Shown piece by piece: positions 37,101 to 50,800 of a stretch of 64,000 nucleotides of DNA. Source of the DNA: Lampris incognitus (lineage: Eukaryota; Chordata; Actinopteri; Lampriformes; Lampridae). A program made the position numbers and the translations under genes. Under the pieces are notes generated by a model. The model was not told the origin of the DNA. It saw only the letters and a list, made by a program, of their open reading frames with translations, and did no database searches. How positions within the stretch are numbered: the first letter of the stretch is position 1; every line of letters starts with the position of its first letter. Location of the stretch: assembly GCF_029633865.1 (NCBI RefSeq), contig NC_079211.1:147242543-147306542 (forward strand), in the 5' to 3' direction.

Positions 37101-40100
37101 ACAGGCTCACACACACACACACACACATACATACATACAAACATACATCAGAATCAGAAACACTTTATTTGGCGTTTCATTTCATACACTTGCACACATG
37201 AAATGAAACGACATAACGTTTCTCCCAGCCCACAGCAGTGCGACACAAAGACAGAAACACATCCAAAAACTACAAGAACACACATATCCAACCTAGAAAA
37301 TATATCTAAACTAAACAAAAAGAAAATTCCACTGTCCAGGAGAACGAAGGCCAGCCAGGATGACTGTAGGAACTGCCGGTCTGCACGGGCTAGCAGTTAG
37401 CTTAGCCTGCCCCGCTTCACGTCCTGTCCGACCGCCCTCGGTGTTTCCTCTTCGGGCGCAGCTCCGGTCAACCCTCAGCCAATCAAACGCCAGCTTTCCC
37501 AGCCAGACACCTTCGACACACCTGCCCGCACTCCACACAACGACAATAAAAACACAGTCAGGGTTAGGCGAGGACGCCGCCAGACCGCCCTCGGTGTTAT
37601 CGGAACTGCTGGTCTGTTATCGGAACTTAGCCTGCCCCGCTTCCGCGTCCTGTCAGACCGCCCTCGGTGTTTCCTCTTCGGTCACAGCTCCAGGCAGGGC
37701 CGTGGTCCCTGGGCCCACAAGACGCAGCAGACCAAGCTCTCCCAGCCGATCCAGCGCCAGCTCTCCCGGCCCTCAAATGAAGACAAACTCAGACACAGAC
37801 GTGGACAAAGACACTGCATGGACGGAACTGGGTGAGGCCGCTGCAAACGTGAATGTGCGCCGCCATCTTCCCACACCGGAAGCGGAAATACCAGCATACA
37901 ACCTAAACCTAAGCAAAACAAGCCATTTTCAATAACAGGGTTAGGATCACAAATATGTACGATGATAAACCTTTATTTATGTCTGTTTCACTTCCTGTGT
38001 GTGCCCGTGTTAGATGTGATGGACGTAGCGTGGTCTCCTCATGACGTGTGGCTGGCCTCCTGCAGCGTGGACAACACCATCGTCATCTGGAATGCACGCA
38101 AATTCCCAGGTAGGACACCCAGCAGCGGGCAAAACAAACACACCCACATCTCTCCTGTTCTTACCCTCCTGTCTGTGGCAACAAATCTAAAATGTAATCA
38201 CACTTTCTGATATCAGAAATATAAGACACATCTTATATCAAATATATATGAAAAATGTGTGAAACTTAACATAATATCTGATGCTGACAAGTTCAAATTA
38301 AAGTAATAAAATTATGAGAAAAATGGGGAAAAAATGTGAGATCTGAGATTTTGTATGAGTTTTTTTTCTTCTACCAAATGTGACGGTGGTGGCGAATGTT
38401 CATGTTCAGAAGATATGTGTCTGTTCAAAGGGCCGTTTATTAAAGTTTGTGAAACTGTGCTTGTGTCCATGCAGCCTGGCTTCGTTGCCTGAAAGTGGGA
38501 ACTGACTAACAGTAACGATAAAACCTCTAAGTGAAGGAATCCCGAAATCATAACCACCAAAAAGCCGGGGTGAACAGAAATTCCTAAAAGTAAAAAATAT
38601 ATTGTTGACACTAGAAATCACATTTTTAAATTTGACATCAAATTTAAAAAAATGTAATAAGTTCCTGAAATCTGATATCAAGTTTTTGACACGTAATATC
38701 AAAGCGATTGAAAGTGGCTTCAAACTTTGGAATATCGATGATAGGGTGTAAGAAAGTATTGATACACTCGAGTATTGCGATATTATCTTTTATGATACTG
38801 TATCGACTCTCAAAACCACTATATGGATTTTTAATTGTTTACATGTAAAGGTCTGTGACAAACATTTTGTGTTGTGTGTCACCCCATGACCGCTAGATAA
38901 CAGTGTTGTAATCGATCTTCAGCCATTTGACTCTTCCACTCCAACCCAACAACATAAACTGAAACAGGAAGTAGCATAAGCACAAAGAACACAGGCCTAT
39001 GACATCACAATATATCGCCTTTCTTACAGTATCGCCATGTATCATGATATATTGAATTGTAACCCCTGTATCGTGATACGCATCATATTGGCAGATTCTC
39101 ACCGGTACACAGCCCTAATCGATGGTGTTATCGCCCTGACCTCCATCTCGTTCCCCTGTCGTTTCAGAGATGGTGGTGTGTCTCAGGGGTCACACGGGGC
39201 TGGTGAAGGGCCTCACCTGGGACCCGGTGGGGAAGTACATTGCCTCCCAGGCAGACGACCACAGCCTCAAAGTGTGGAGGACCATGGACTGGCAGCTGGA
39301 GACCAACATCACCAAGCCTTTCAGTGAGGTAAATCACATTAACCACCATTGTAATTTTCAGTCATTCCTTTCAAGTTTTGAAGTGGTAGTAGTACTGCTA
39401 GAGCCTTCGGTATTAAAACACAGACTTCCGTGACCAGAACATTCACTGAGGTAAAATAGGTTTATAGTGATCATTTTAAATTAAAATAATACGGCGTCTG
39501 GGTAGCGTAGTGGTCTATTCCATTTCCTACCAGCACGGAGATCACCGGCCCGGATCCCTGTGTTACCTCCGGCTTGGTCGGGCATCCCTACAGACACAAT
39601 TGGCCGTGTCTGCAGGTGGGAGGCCGGATGTGGCTGTGTGTCCTGGTCACTGCAATAGCGCCTCCTCTGGTCGGTTGGGGCACCTGTTCAGGGGGAGGGG
39701 GAACTGGGGGGAATAGTGTGATCCTCTCACGTGCTACGTCCCCCTGGCGAAACTCCTCACTGTCAAGTGAAAAGAAGCGGCTGGTGACTCCACATGTATG
39801 GGAGGAGGCATGTGGTAGTCTGCAGCCCTCCCCGGACCAGCAGAGGGGGTGGAGCAGCAACCGAAATGGCTCGGAAGAGTGGTTTAATTGGCCGGATACA
39901 ATTGGGGAGAAAATCCAAAAACTGACAGTAGCTGAAGATTTTGTGCATTGGTAAAGAATTATGGAGCGAAGTTACCAAGCCATTCAGCAAGGCAGCAAGT
40001 CTAACTGAGGACTTCAGACATCTTAAAGCTGAGATAAGCGATATATGTTGATTTGAACAGTGAATAAAATGACTCCTGGTAATGTGAAAGGATCGCTAGT

Positions 40101-43100
40101 ACTGTTAATCCCGTTGAAAATCAACATCATAGTCTACAGTTTTCCGATTTTTATTGGAATTTTAAATTTTTTTTTAAAAAATCTTTCCCGTTTTTCTCCC
40201 CAATTGTACCCGGCCAATTACTCCACTCTTCTCAGCCGTCCCGGTCGCTGCTCCACCCCCTCTACTGATCCGGGGGGGGGGGGGGGGGGCTGCAGACTAC
40301 CACATGTCTCCTCCGATACATGTGGAGTCGCCAGCCATTTCTTTTCACCTGACAGTGAGGAGTTTCGCCAGGGAGACGTAGCGTTGGGGAGAATCACTCT
40401 ATTCCCCCCAGTTCCCCCTCCCCCCTGGACAGGCTCCCCGACCGACCAGAGGAGGCGCTAGTGCAGCGACCAGGACACATACCCCCCTCGGCTTCCCACC
40501 CGCAGACACAGCCAATTATGGCTGTAGGGACATCCAACCAAGCCGGAGATAACACAGGGATTCAAACCGGTGATCCCCGTGTTGGTAGGCAACAGAATAG
40601 ACCGCTACGCTACCTGGGCGCCCTTTATCGTTTGATTTTACCACTCTGGCAAAACTCACCCCCTCTCTGGTTGAGTCCTTCCTTCTCCGACCAAACCCTG
40701 CCCCATAAAACTGTGGATAAGACGCTTGCAGCTCTTAAGTTCAGAAAGCTACATGTTCACTGCAAAATGGACAACCGCGTAGCATGCAAGCGCTAGGATT
40801 AGCCAGACTGGCCAGTACTCGTTGCCTCCGTTGGTTGGATTGGTTAAGGTTAGGGTTAGGGCGGGCTTAAGGTTAGCTAATCAGAGGCAGAGTAGGGGCA
40901 GGTCTTCCTAGAATCCTAGCGCCTGGATGCTACGTGGGGCATGTCCTGCTTAGAAGTGCCGTGGAATTCATAATATCGGATTTTTATTTGTTCCACGTGG
41001 GCCATGGTAGAGACGGGAAGGCAGGGGTGAGGAGTGAGTTGGTTCTAATTGTGTGTTCGTGAATGTCTGTAGCTCTACTGTCTGACCTCTAGAGATCAGA
41101 AAAATCACTTACCGTAGCTTTAAAATGAATGACCTGTCTGTGTACAGAAGAACTCCGACATTGCTCATTATTTGACGCGGTCTAGATCACACCACTTAAA
41201 CGGAGTCTTGAGATGACAAGTGTGAATACATTGCTCTCATAAATGGGGTTCTTCATCACTCATCTATAAAAGCTAAACCTAATTCATACGGTATCTGTTC
41301 TCTAACGCTCTCTTCTTTTTCTCTCTCTCCCTTTCCCCTCTTTTTGTCCTCACCTCTCATCCTCTCATATCCCCCCCCCCCCCGTCCCCGTCCCTTTCTC
41401 TCAGTGTGGAGGGACGACCCATGTCCTCCGTCTGTCCTGGTCTCCCGATGGTCAGTATCTTGTATCAGCTCATGCTATGAACAACTCGGGGCCCACCGCC
41501 CAGATCGTAGAGCGAGACGGGTGGAAGACCAACATGGACTTTGTGGGCCACCGTAAGGCTGTCACTGTGGTGGTATGTGTGTGTGTTTACTGGAAGCAAC
41601 AATACATGTTTCTATCAAGTGTTTTTGGTGCTGGTTTTGAAGGAAAGCTGATTGGAAATGCCCATATAGCCAAGAATAAATAAATATCCAAAGTTTTGTC
41701 AAAATATTGCTTTTAAGCTGTCATAGCTGCTAGTGATGGAAAGGTTGACGTGTCAGCAATTGTGTCTGTAGGGACGCCCAACCACGGAGATTCGAACCGG
41801 TGATCCCGTGTTGGTAGGCTACCCGGACGCCCCCTGTTTGATTTATTTATTTATTTATTTTTAAAGCTGCATGGATATTCCAATGCAAAACGTCCTGCCT
41901 CTTCTCTGCTGCCTCGTATCACTCAGCTAAGCCCCGCCCACCAGACGAGCGCGGGCATATAATTCAAACGTTTACAACCAGGGGATGAGAAAGCGAGACT
42001 CGAGAAACCTGTATCGTAGTTGAGCCATGTAGCAAATGACTTTTTTCAGTGAATCCGCATTAAACTGATACTGTTCATGTGAAGCAGCCATGTTGAGTTG
42101 GTCTTGTTGGGTTTTTTTTTTTTTTAATAAAACACTCGTGCAGGGGGTTGGTAGAGAAGCGCGAACTAGTCCACAAGCGGCCGGCAGGGCAGGGTGGACA
42201 CAAATCCATTGCGTACATGTGCATCTACATCATTTTTAGAACAGTTCGCCCTTGAGGTGGGAATCTTTCGAAATCTCACAAGTCGATTTCGATTCTTGGG
42301 GTCGCCATTCGATTCAAAGTCGATTTTCGACTGAAAGGGATTCCTGATTCACAATCGATTCTAGATCTTGTACATAGGGGTGCTAGTTTCAGGATCTACT
42401 CCAGTCCGCTGTGTGCTAAGAAAGGCGGTGTGGCACATTATGGCATGAAAGCAGACTGAAGTGTGTATGGGATTACGTAGTTTTTATATTTGGAAAAGTT
42501 ACATCAGTTGATTACAATAATGTGAACACACGAAGACAAACCTAACCTTTCTCAGTAAAAAACCAACGTGATGGTGTGTCGTGCTTTGGCTCAGTTGTCT
42601 GGATCATAATTCTAAAGCCTTCATTGTGGACTACGCTGTAGCAGCGCAGGTCTTTTGAAGTGAAACACGCGGTGGATCTAGTTGCCCGTTCAGAACTGGC
42701 TGGGAGTCTGGTAAAGTGGCGCAGGGTGCGTTGTGCGGCAAGTCAACATTGCCAGCAGCAAGGAAGCTGCTTAAGACTGGGAAAAAAAATTCATTTTTGG
42801 AATTCGTGAATCTGTTCAGAATCATAGAAGATAAGAATCGCGATTCTTACGTGAATTGATTTCCCCACCCCCACCCCCAGTTCACCCTCTCTGAAATGAC
42901 CCATGATTGGCTAAAGTCTCCCGTCAAGGGCTAGATTTTCTAGAGGAGCTAGAGAAGTCTAGGTTTTGCTCAGACCACTTGAATTACATTGTGCTGAAAG
43001 ACTATTATGGAATTTTTAGCTGATGAAAAATTTTGTCTCTCCTCTTTTTTCTGTCTTCCTCCCCGTCTCTTTCTCGCTTATTCTCTCTCTTTTGCTCTTT

Positions 43101-44864
43101 CTCTCTCTTTAGAAATTCAACCCAAAGATTTTCAAGAAAAAACAGAAGAACGGAAGCTCTCCTAAGCCGGGGTGCCCATACTGCTGCTGTGCCGTCGGCA
43201 GCAAGGACCGCTCGCTGTCTGTCTGGGTGAGACCATCCTGACCAACTGCGTGGGGGTTGACCGTAGATCTTCGACCCTTAAACGCTTGCCCTTTTATGTA
43301 CCACACCCGTGAAACTAGACCAGATCGAAACAGTTGGGTCAGAATTGTTCCGAAACGTGTTCGGGGTTTGTCCTGTTTTGTGTCGGCTGTTGGCGCCACT
43401 CACGCACTGGTATGTTCTTACGATACACACATCTGTTTAAGAAGTAGTGTTTCAGTTAAATAAGTAATCACTAAGTAATCAAAAACCATGGAGAATTCAT
43501 TGACTTTTGAATGCAGCGTTTTCCAGGCCTTGAAAAAGTTCAGGAAAACATCCACACATACCCAGAAAGTTTTGGGAATGTCATGGATTTTTTTTTTTCA
43601 TCATCCCGTTATTTAGACAACCAGTGAATCTGAACAACAGAAACATTTGGTTTTCTTTACATGCAAAAACAAGACTTTTAGTTAACGTTCAGATCCCCCG
43701 TTTAGCAAACAGAAGGACATTAAAACATGGCCGCTAACAGTTGTGGCATTCATTCATTCATCTTCAGCCGCTTCTCTGGGGTCGGGTCGCGGTGGCAGCA
43801 AGCTAAGTAGGGCACTCCAGACGTCCCTCTCCCTAGCAACACCCTCCAGCTCCTCCAGGAGGATCCCAAGGCAATCCCAGGCCAGACTGGACATGTAGTC
43901 CCTCTAGCGAGTTCTGGGTCTACCCCGGGGTCTCTTCCCAGTTGGACCTGCCCGGTAAACCTCCAAAGGAAGGCACCCAGGAGGCATCCTAATCAGGTGG
44001 CCGAACCACCTCAACTGGCTCCTTTTGATGTGGAGGAGCAGCGGCTCTACTCCGAGCTCCCTCCAGATGTCCGAGCTCCTCACCCTATCTCTAAGGCTGA
44101 GCCCAGACACCCTATGGAGGAAACTCATTTCAGCCACTTGTATCCTTGATTTCACCCTTTCGGTCACTACCCAAAGCTCATGACCATAGGTGAGGGTTGG
44201 AACCAAGACTGACTGGTAAACTGAGAGCTTTGCCTTCCGGCTCAGCTCCCTCTTCACCACAACGGTCCGGTACAACGTCCACATTACTGCTGATGCTGCA
44301 CCAATCCACCTGTCAATCTCCCGCTCCATCCTACCCTCACTCGTGAACAAGACCCCGAGATACTTGAACTCCTTCACTTGAGGCAACAACTCATCATTGT
44401 GGCATTTGGTTTAGAAATATCCACCAACTCTGAATGTAACTCCCGTCCAGTTGAACCACGAACACAAGGCGTTCTTTTGGTTACAGGCATTTATTTTGCA
44501 CATCCATGCCGTCGAACATGCCGTGAGAACTAGATAAATAAAATACATAAAACATAAAATTAGTCTGATCTAATACATTCCCATAGAGAATAACCATTAA
44601 AACAGATATATCACAAATACAAAATATAGCTTACGTAACCCATTAACTTTGAAGGCTATAAGCTGCTGTACTGACAGATAATTAGCTTAGCTTGCTAAAC
44701 ATTCAATCAAACACAGATGGGCTATCGCATTGCTATCATCCATCCATCCATCCATTAACCAACCGCTTATCCTGCTCTCAGGGTCACGGGGATGCTGGAG
44801 CCTATCCCAGCAGTCATTGGGCGGCAGGCGGGGAGACACCCTGGACAGGCCGCCAGGCCCACAT

Positions 44865-44896
<32 letters not shown>

Positions 44897-47800
44897 TCAC
44901 TCATACCTAGGGGCAGTTTAGTATGGCTGATTCACCTGACCTATATGTCTTTGGACTGTGGGAGGAAACTGGAGCCCCCGGAGGAAACCCACGCAAACAC
45001 GGGGAGAACATGCAAACTCCACACAGAGGACGACCCGTGACGACCCCCTACGTTGGACTACCCCGAGGCTTGAACCCAGGACCTTCTTGCTGTGAGGCGA
45101 CCGTGCTAACCACTGCGCCAACATGCCGCCCGTGTCTATCGTGTGAAGTCCATTTAGCATATTAGCTGTTAGCATATCCGATAGCTACAAGCATGTAGAA
45201 ACATACAAATAAACTTGCACCCTCACTGGCGGTGTTAACTCAAGGGGGTAAGAAAAGAAACTTCACGCTTTACAAGTCTTCACTTAATTCCAGTCTTCAT
45301 GAACATTAATATACAGCAACGTAACTTAAACCACCATCCTCCGTTGAACCGGACATGTGCTGCCTCCTGCGCTCGTGCATAGCATGCAACCAACAATGAC
45401 AACTTGACCCCACTACAACACAAGAACATTGGTTCCGCTATGGAAATATTAGACAGGTCTTTCAACATATGTTCTTACGTGTATGTTCTTAGTTAAACTT
45501 GTGTTAATTAACAAAAATATTCTTTTGTCAAAAACGTTAATTCTTATATTTAACTCAAAATTATTAAATAAACTTCAACTGTATGACTCTGATGACAGCT
45601 ACACTGAACATACCACCCTTATCGCTCTTCTGTCTGGTCTCCAGCTAACCTCGCTGAAGCGCCCCCTGGTGGTCATCCATGACCTGTTTGATAAATCCAT
45701 CATGGACATATCCTGGTGAGTTTCATACAGGCTGCATACAGGAAGTAGGGCATGATGTGCCATGTATGTCTTTATAAATATGACTTGACTTGCCCTGTGT
45801 GTGCGTGTGTGTTAGGACGCTGACTGGCCTGGGCATCTTAGTGTGTTCGATGGACGGTACTGTGGCCTACCTGGACTTCTCACTGGATGAACTGGGAGAC
45901 CCGCTTAGCGAGGAGGAGAAGGTTGACATGCTCCCCTGCTCGTTCTATCCCTTTGCCTTTTTTAGACTCCTTATCTTTACACCCATGTTTCTTTGTGTTT
46001 TCATTTCTCCTGTTTTTTCATTCTGATGAAAATCACAAACTGCTGTCTAATCCCTTTTCTCGCTCTCTCTCTATCTCGCTCCTTCCATTTCTCTCTCTCT
46101 GTCCTTCTCCCTCTCCCTATTTCTCTCCCTCGCTTTACCCCATTCCCCCTTCTTTGTTTCTCTCAATTTCTCTTTTTTTCCCCTTACTCTCTCCCCATTT
46201 CTTATTCTTTCTCTGACTCTAAATTTATCTTTTCTTTCTCTCCCTGTTTTTATCTCGTTCTCCATCCCTCCCCATTTTCCTCATTCTCTCCGTCTCCATT
46301 GCTCTCTCCCTTACTCTGTTTCTGTTGGCCTCTGTCTTTCTTCATCCCTCTCCATTCTCCCTCTCTCGCTTTCACTCTCTCCATCTCACTCCATTTCGCT
46401 CTCTCTATTTCCAGAATGCCATTCACCAGAACATCTATGGTAAGAGTCTGGCCATCACCAGTACGGAGGCCCAGCTCTCCACCACCATCATCGAGAACCC
46501 GGAGATGCTGAAATATCAGCAGGAACGCCAGAACGCGACCCAGGCCAACTCCAGGCCAGGCAGCACCGGTCCGGAATCCAGCACACCTAAGCTGAACAGT
46601 GTGATGAACGGAGAGTCCCTGGAGGACATCAGGAAGGTAGGAGAGAACTTATAGCAACATTGAAAATAGAAAAAAAAATTATATGAAAATGCACTCATTT
46701 ATATGACAATTTGAAAAACTTTTGCCATGCCAGGAATGTGGAACTTAGCAATATCTATAGCTATAGACGGAGAGAGAGAGAGAAAGAAAGACAGATATCA
46801 TGAAGGGAGGCAGAAGAGAGAGAGAGACATTCGAAGAATGTCATAAACCTGCTTTTACCTTTCTTCATAGTGATAGTCGGCCAACTAGCTAGCAAAGCTG
46901 TGCATCATGTTAACGTGCTCTTGGTTTTTCCTCTGTCATTTGGTATGTGGTGTTTCCTGCTGTGATCTCCCATCAGTTTTACACATTAAATTAAGTGCCG
47001 TGTTATCTGTGTGAATCAATCAACATACTAATCCACAATAGACCTCCCTGATGTTGTGAGTAATCCTTCCAGCACTGTAATGAATATTAACAAAAAAAGT
47101 TTTGTGGATTCTTTAAAATCTGATCTCTATCAATCAGTGATATGAATTACAACAACCAGGGTTGCACCAATATCACCTTTTCCCTACTGAATAAGAATCT
47201 TAGAGTATTGGCTGACACCGAGTTCTGATCCATTACTTTTTCTGAACAGTGCACACTGAGACCATTAGTTTGGGGTCTACGGGCAAAATAATTGAGATAG
47301 AATCAGTTTTTTATATCTTTAAAGAAATATAAGCTTCCATGTGGCAAAAATGTAATAAATCAAGACATGTTGCTTTTATTTATGACATGTTACTAAATGC
47401 TCCTCTGAGAATCGCCACCTTAACATGGTGGAGGGGTTTGGGTGTCCCGGTGATCCTGGGAGCTGTGTTGTCGGGGGCAATAGCTCCTGGTAGGGTCTCC
47501 CAAAGCAAATTGGTCCCAGGGGAGGGGCCAGACTAAGAGAGACTCCCAGTGAAAGAAACCCAGTGAAAGTACACCAGCAGAGTTACAGCACCTTGACCGG
47601 AAAAAGGAAACCAGGGCTCCCTCCTGGAGCCAGACCTGGGAAGACAGCTCACTGGCAAGCGTCTGGTGGCCAGGCCTTAGCCCGTGGGGCCCGGACGGGC
47701 CCAGCTATGGACTCACCACCCCATGGAGCCACCACACGTGGGGATGAGCATTGGGGTAGGATGCAATGCAGGCCAGGCAACAGGCAAAGGTGGGGACCGG

Positions 47801-50800
47801 GGTGTGCCAACTTCTGGCAGATTGGTCCTTGGGACGTGGAATGTTGCCTCTCTGGCAGAGAAGAAGCCTGAGCAGGTGCGGGAGGTCGAGCGGTACCAAC
47901 TAGATATAGTTGGGCTCACCTCCACACATAGAATAGGCTCTGGTATCAAATTCCTGGACAGGGGCTGGACTCTTTATTTTTGTGGAGTTGGCCAAGGTGA
48001 CAGACACTGGGTGGGTTTGGGGATACTCACAAGTCCCTGGTTGAATGCCGCCATGTTGGAGTTCTCCCCGGAGAGTGAAAGGGTTGCCTCTATACGACTG
48101 CGAGTCGCTGGGGGGAAAGCTCTGACTGTTGTGTGTGCTTATGCACCGGATAGCAGTTTGGAGTATCTGGCCTTCTTGGAGTCTCTGGGTGGTGTCCTGG
48201 ACAGGGCTCCACCTTGGGACTCTATAGTTCTGCTGGGGGACTTCAACACTCATGTGGGGCAACGATGGAGAAACCTGGAGGGGCGTGATTGGGAGGGATG
48301 GCCTCTTCGATCGGAACCCGAGCGATGCCTTGTTATTGGACTTCTGTGCGGGTCATGGATTGGCCATAACAAACACCATATTTGAACATAAGGTAGTTCA
48401 TAAGTGTACTTGGTACCAGAACACCTTAGGCGAAAGATCAATGATAGACTTTGTGGTCATATCATCAGATCTGCGGCCGTATGTTTTGGACACCTGGGTG
48501 AAGAGAGGAGCAGAGCTGTCAACTGATCACTATTTGTTGGTGAGTTGGATCAGATGGCGGGGAAGGCTGCCGGACAGACCTGGCAAACCCAAACGTGTAG
48601 TGAGGGTGAACTGGGAACATCTGGCGGAGGCCCCTGTCCGTGAAGTCTTCAACAACCACCTCCGGAAGAAGTTCTCGTGTATCATCCCCAGCCTCCCTTG
48701 AGGCTGGGGACATGGAGTCTGAGTGGGCCATGTTCAAAGTCTCTTACAGATGCAGCAGGTAGGAGCTGTGGTCATAATTTCATCGGTGCCTGTCAAGGTG
48801 GCAACCTAAGAACCTGCTGGTGGACACCGACGTTGAGGGAAGCCCACAGGCTGAAGAAGGAGATCTTATGGGCTTGGTTGGCCCAGGGGTCTCCTGAAGC
48901 AGCAGACAGGTATCGGGAGGCCAGAAGGGCTGCGGCTTCAGTGATCACAGAAGCTAAAACTCAGGCGTGGGAGGAGTTCAGTGAGGCTCTGGAGGAGGAC
49001 TTTCGGTTGGCCTTAAGGAAGTTCTGGCAAGCCATCCAGCAACTCAGGAAGGGGAAGCAGGGCCTGACTCAGGCTGTGTTCAGCTGGGGAGGGGAGCTGC
49101 TGACCCGGACTGGGGATGTTGTCGATGTTATGACTTGATCATAAGCTTGTCTCCGTTAAACCGCAGCATGTCTGTAAATCTCCACCCTTAGAGAGCATTT
49201 TGTGTCTATATACAAATGCAGATCAACTCCATAACAAAATGCATGAATTTATTGCTCGTTTGAAAGTACTCCCACTTATTCATATTATAGGAATCACTGA
49301 AGTGAAGTCCAAGAATCGGAAGCATAAAATGAGCCCAGCAGAATTTAATTTGGATGATATAGAATGTTGTAATTTATTTTCAAGGACTGTAGACAAAGAT
49401 ATAGGTAGAGGTTTACTGCTTTATATTCATGAATCATTCGAAGTTAAAGAAATTGCATTAGCGACAGAGTTTCAAGAGAATAATTTTGTGGCGATCAAAT
49501 GCAATAACCAAGAGTTTTTGACGGTGGGTTTAATTTATAGGTCTGACTGTGGTACAGAAACTAACAATGACAATCTTTTGGTTCTAATGGAAGAGGTGTC
49601 AACTAGAAAATACTTCATTTCATTAAATTAAAGTTAGCAGAGGCTTTATGGGAGATGTCAGATGACAACAGAAACCTCTCGGCCCACTTCTTGTGTTTTG
49701 AACCCGTCCTGATATTTATTAGTCATCGTTATGCTTCAGGAAAGTCTTGCTTACTGCCACTTAAACTGTCTTATTCAGAAAACAGTTTTAAATGTTTCTT
49801 AATGCTTGTTGATTGATGTTCATCTCTGCTGCTGTGATCCAGAATCTTCTGAAGAAGCAGGTGGAGACAAGAACACCCGATGGCAGGAGACGGATCACAC
49901 CTCTCTGTATCGCTCAGCTGGACACAGGGTAAGGACACACACCATCATCAGTGGTTACTCAGGGTCGAGTATGACTGTCCTCCTTCTAGGTCCTTGTGGG
50001 TCTTCGGGTGGGCGCAGAGGCCGAACCTGGAGCCACATATTTTGGGACAATGTGGGCAAGGGTGTGAAGGTTGTGGATGTGGTTTGGGCCTTTCTGGTAA
50101 CTCGTTCCTTTCTGAGTCTGCGCTTGTTTTCAGCACCACAGTGGAGGTCATGGTTGTAGCGCCCAGCACCCTCATGGACAGCCAGTCTCCAGGCCTCCCT
50201 GTTTTCTGCTGCTTGTTCCCAGGTGTTGAGGTCGATCGATGCCAAACCTTTTGATGTGGGCCTTGGTGTTATCTTTAAATCGGTTCTTTTGTCCTCCTGG
50301 GGCATGATGTCCTGTCATGAGGTGAGAGTAAAGGACTTGTTTCGGGAGGCGAGAGTCAGACATGCGGAGGACATGGCCAGTCCAGCTCAGCTGATGTTGT
50401 GCGATGGTGGCAGTTACAGTAGGCATGTTGGCCTCTTTGAGGACACTGAAGTTGGTGTGCTTATCCTCCCAGCTGATCTTCCTGACGTATCGCTGTTGGA
50501 ATGCCTCGAGTGCCTTCGGGTGCCTGCTATATGTGGTCCAGGTTTCCGACCTATACAGTAGGGTGGGCAGCACTACCGCTTTGTACACCAGAATTTGTGT
50601 TCTGGCCTGAAGGTTCAAAAGCCCTTTTACTCAATCTTGAGAAGGCCCTGCTGGCACAACTGAGATGATGGTGTATTTCAATGTCAATGTTGGCTTTGGA
50701 GGAGAGAAGGCTGCCAAGATATGGGAACTGTTCCACGTTTTTGAGTCTGGTGTTGTCTACAGAGATGGTTGTGGGGCAGAGCAGGCATGTTTCTGTTGGG

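Noticed and set aside
37360-37935. 191-aa open frame in hira intron 5
   Set aside because: Lies in the CpG-rich composite repeat; the frame is not kept in copy B at 54891-55595.
40841-40864. Telomere-like TTAGGG doublet
   Set aside because: Only two units inside a MITE; no interstitial telomere array.
45993-46511. 172-aa open frame rich in S, F, L and P
   Set aside because: Translation of the pyrimidine tract running into hira exon 12 in a different frame.
49200-49631. Possible host gene encoding a 143-aa protein
   Set aside because: Sequence is an endonuclease fragment of a non-LTR retrotransposon, unspliced and truncated.
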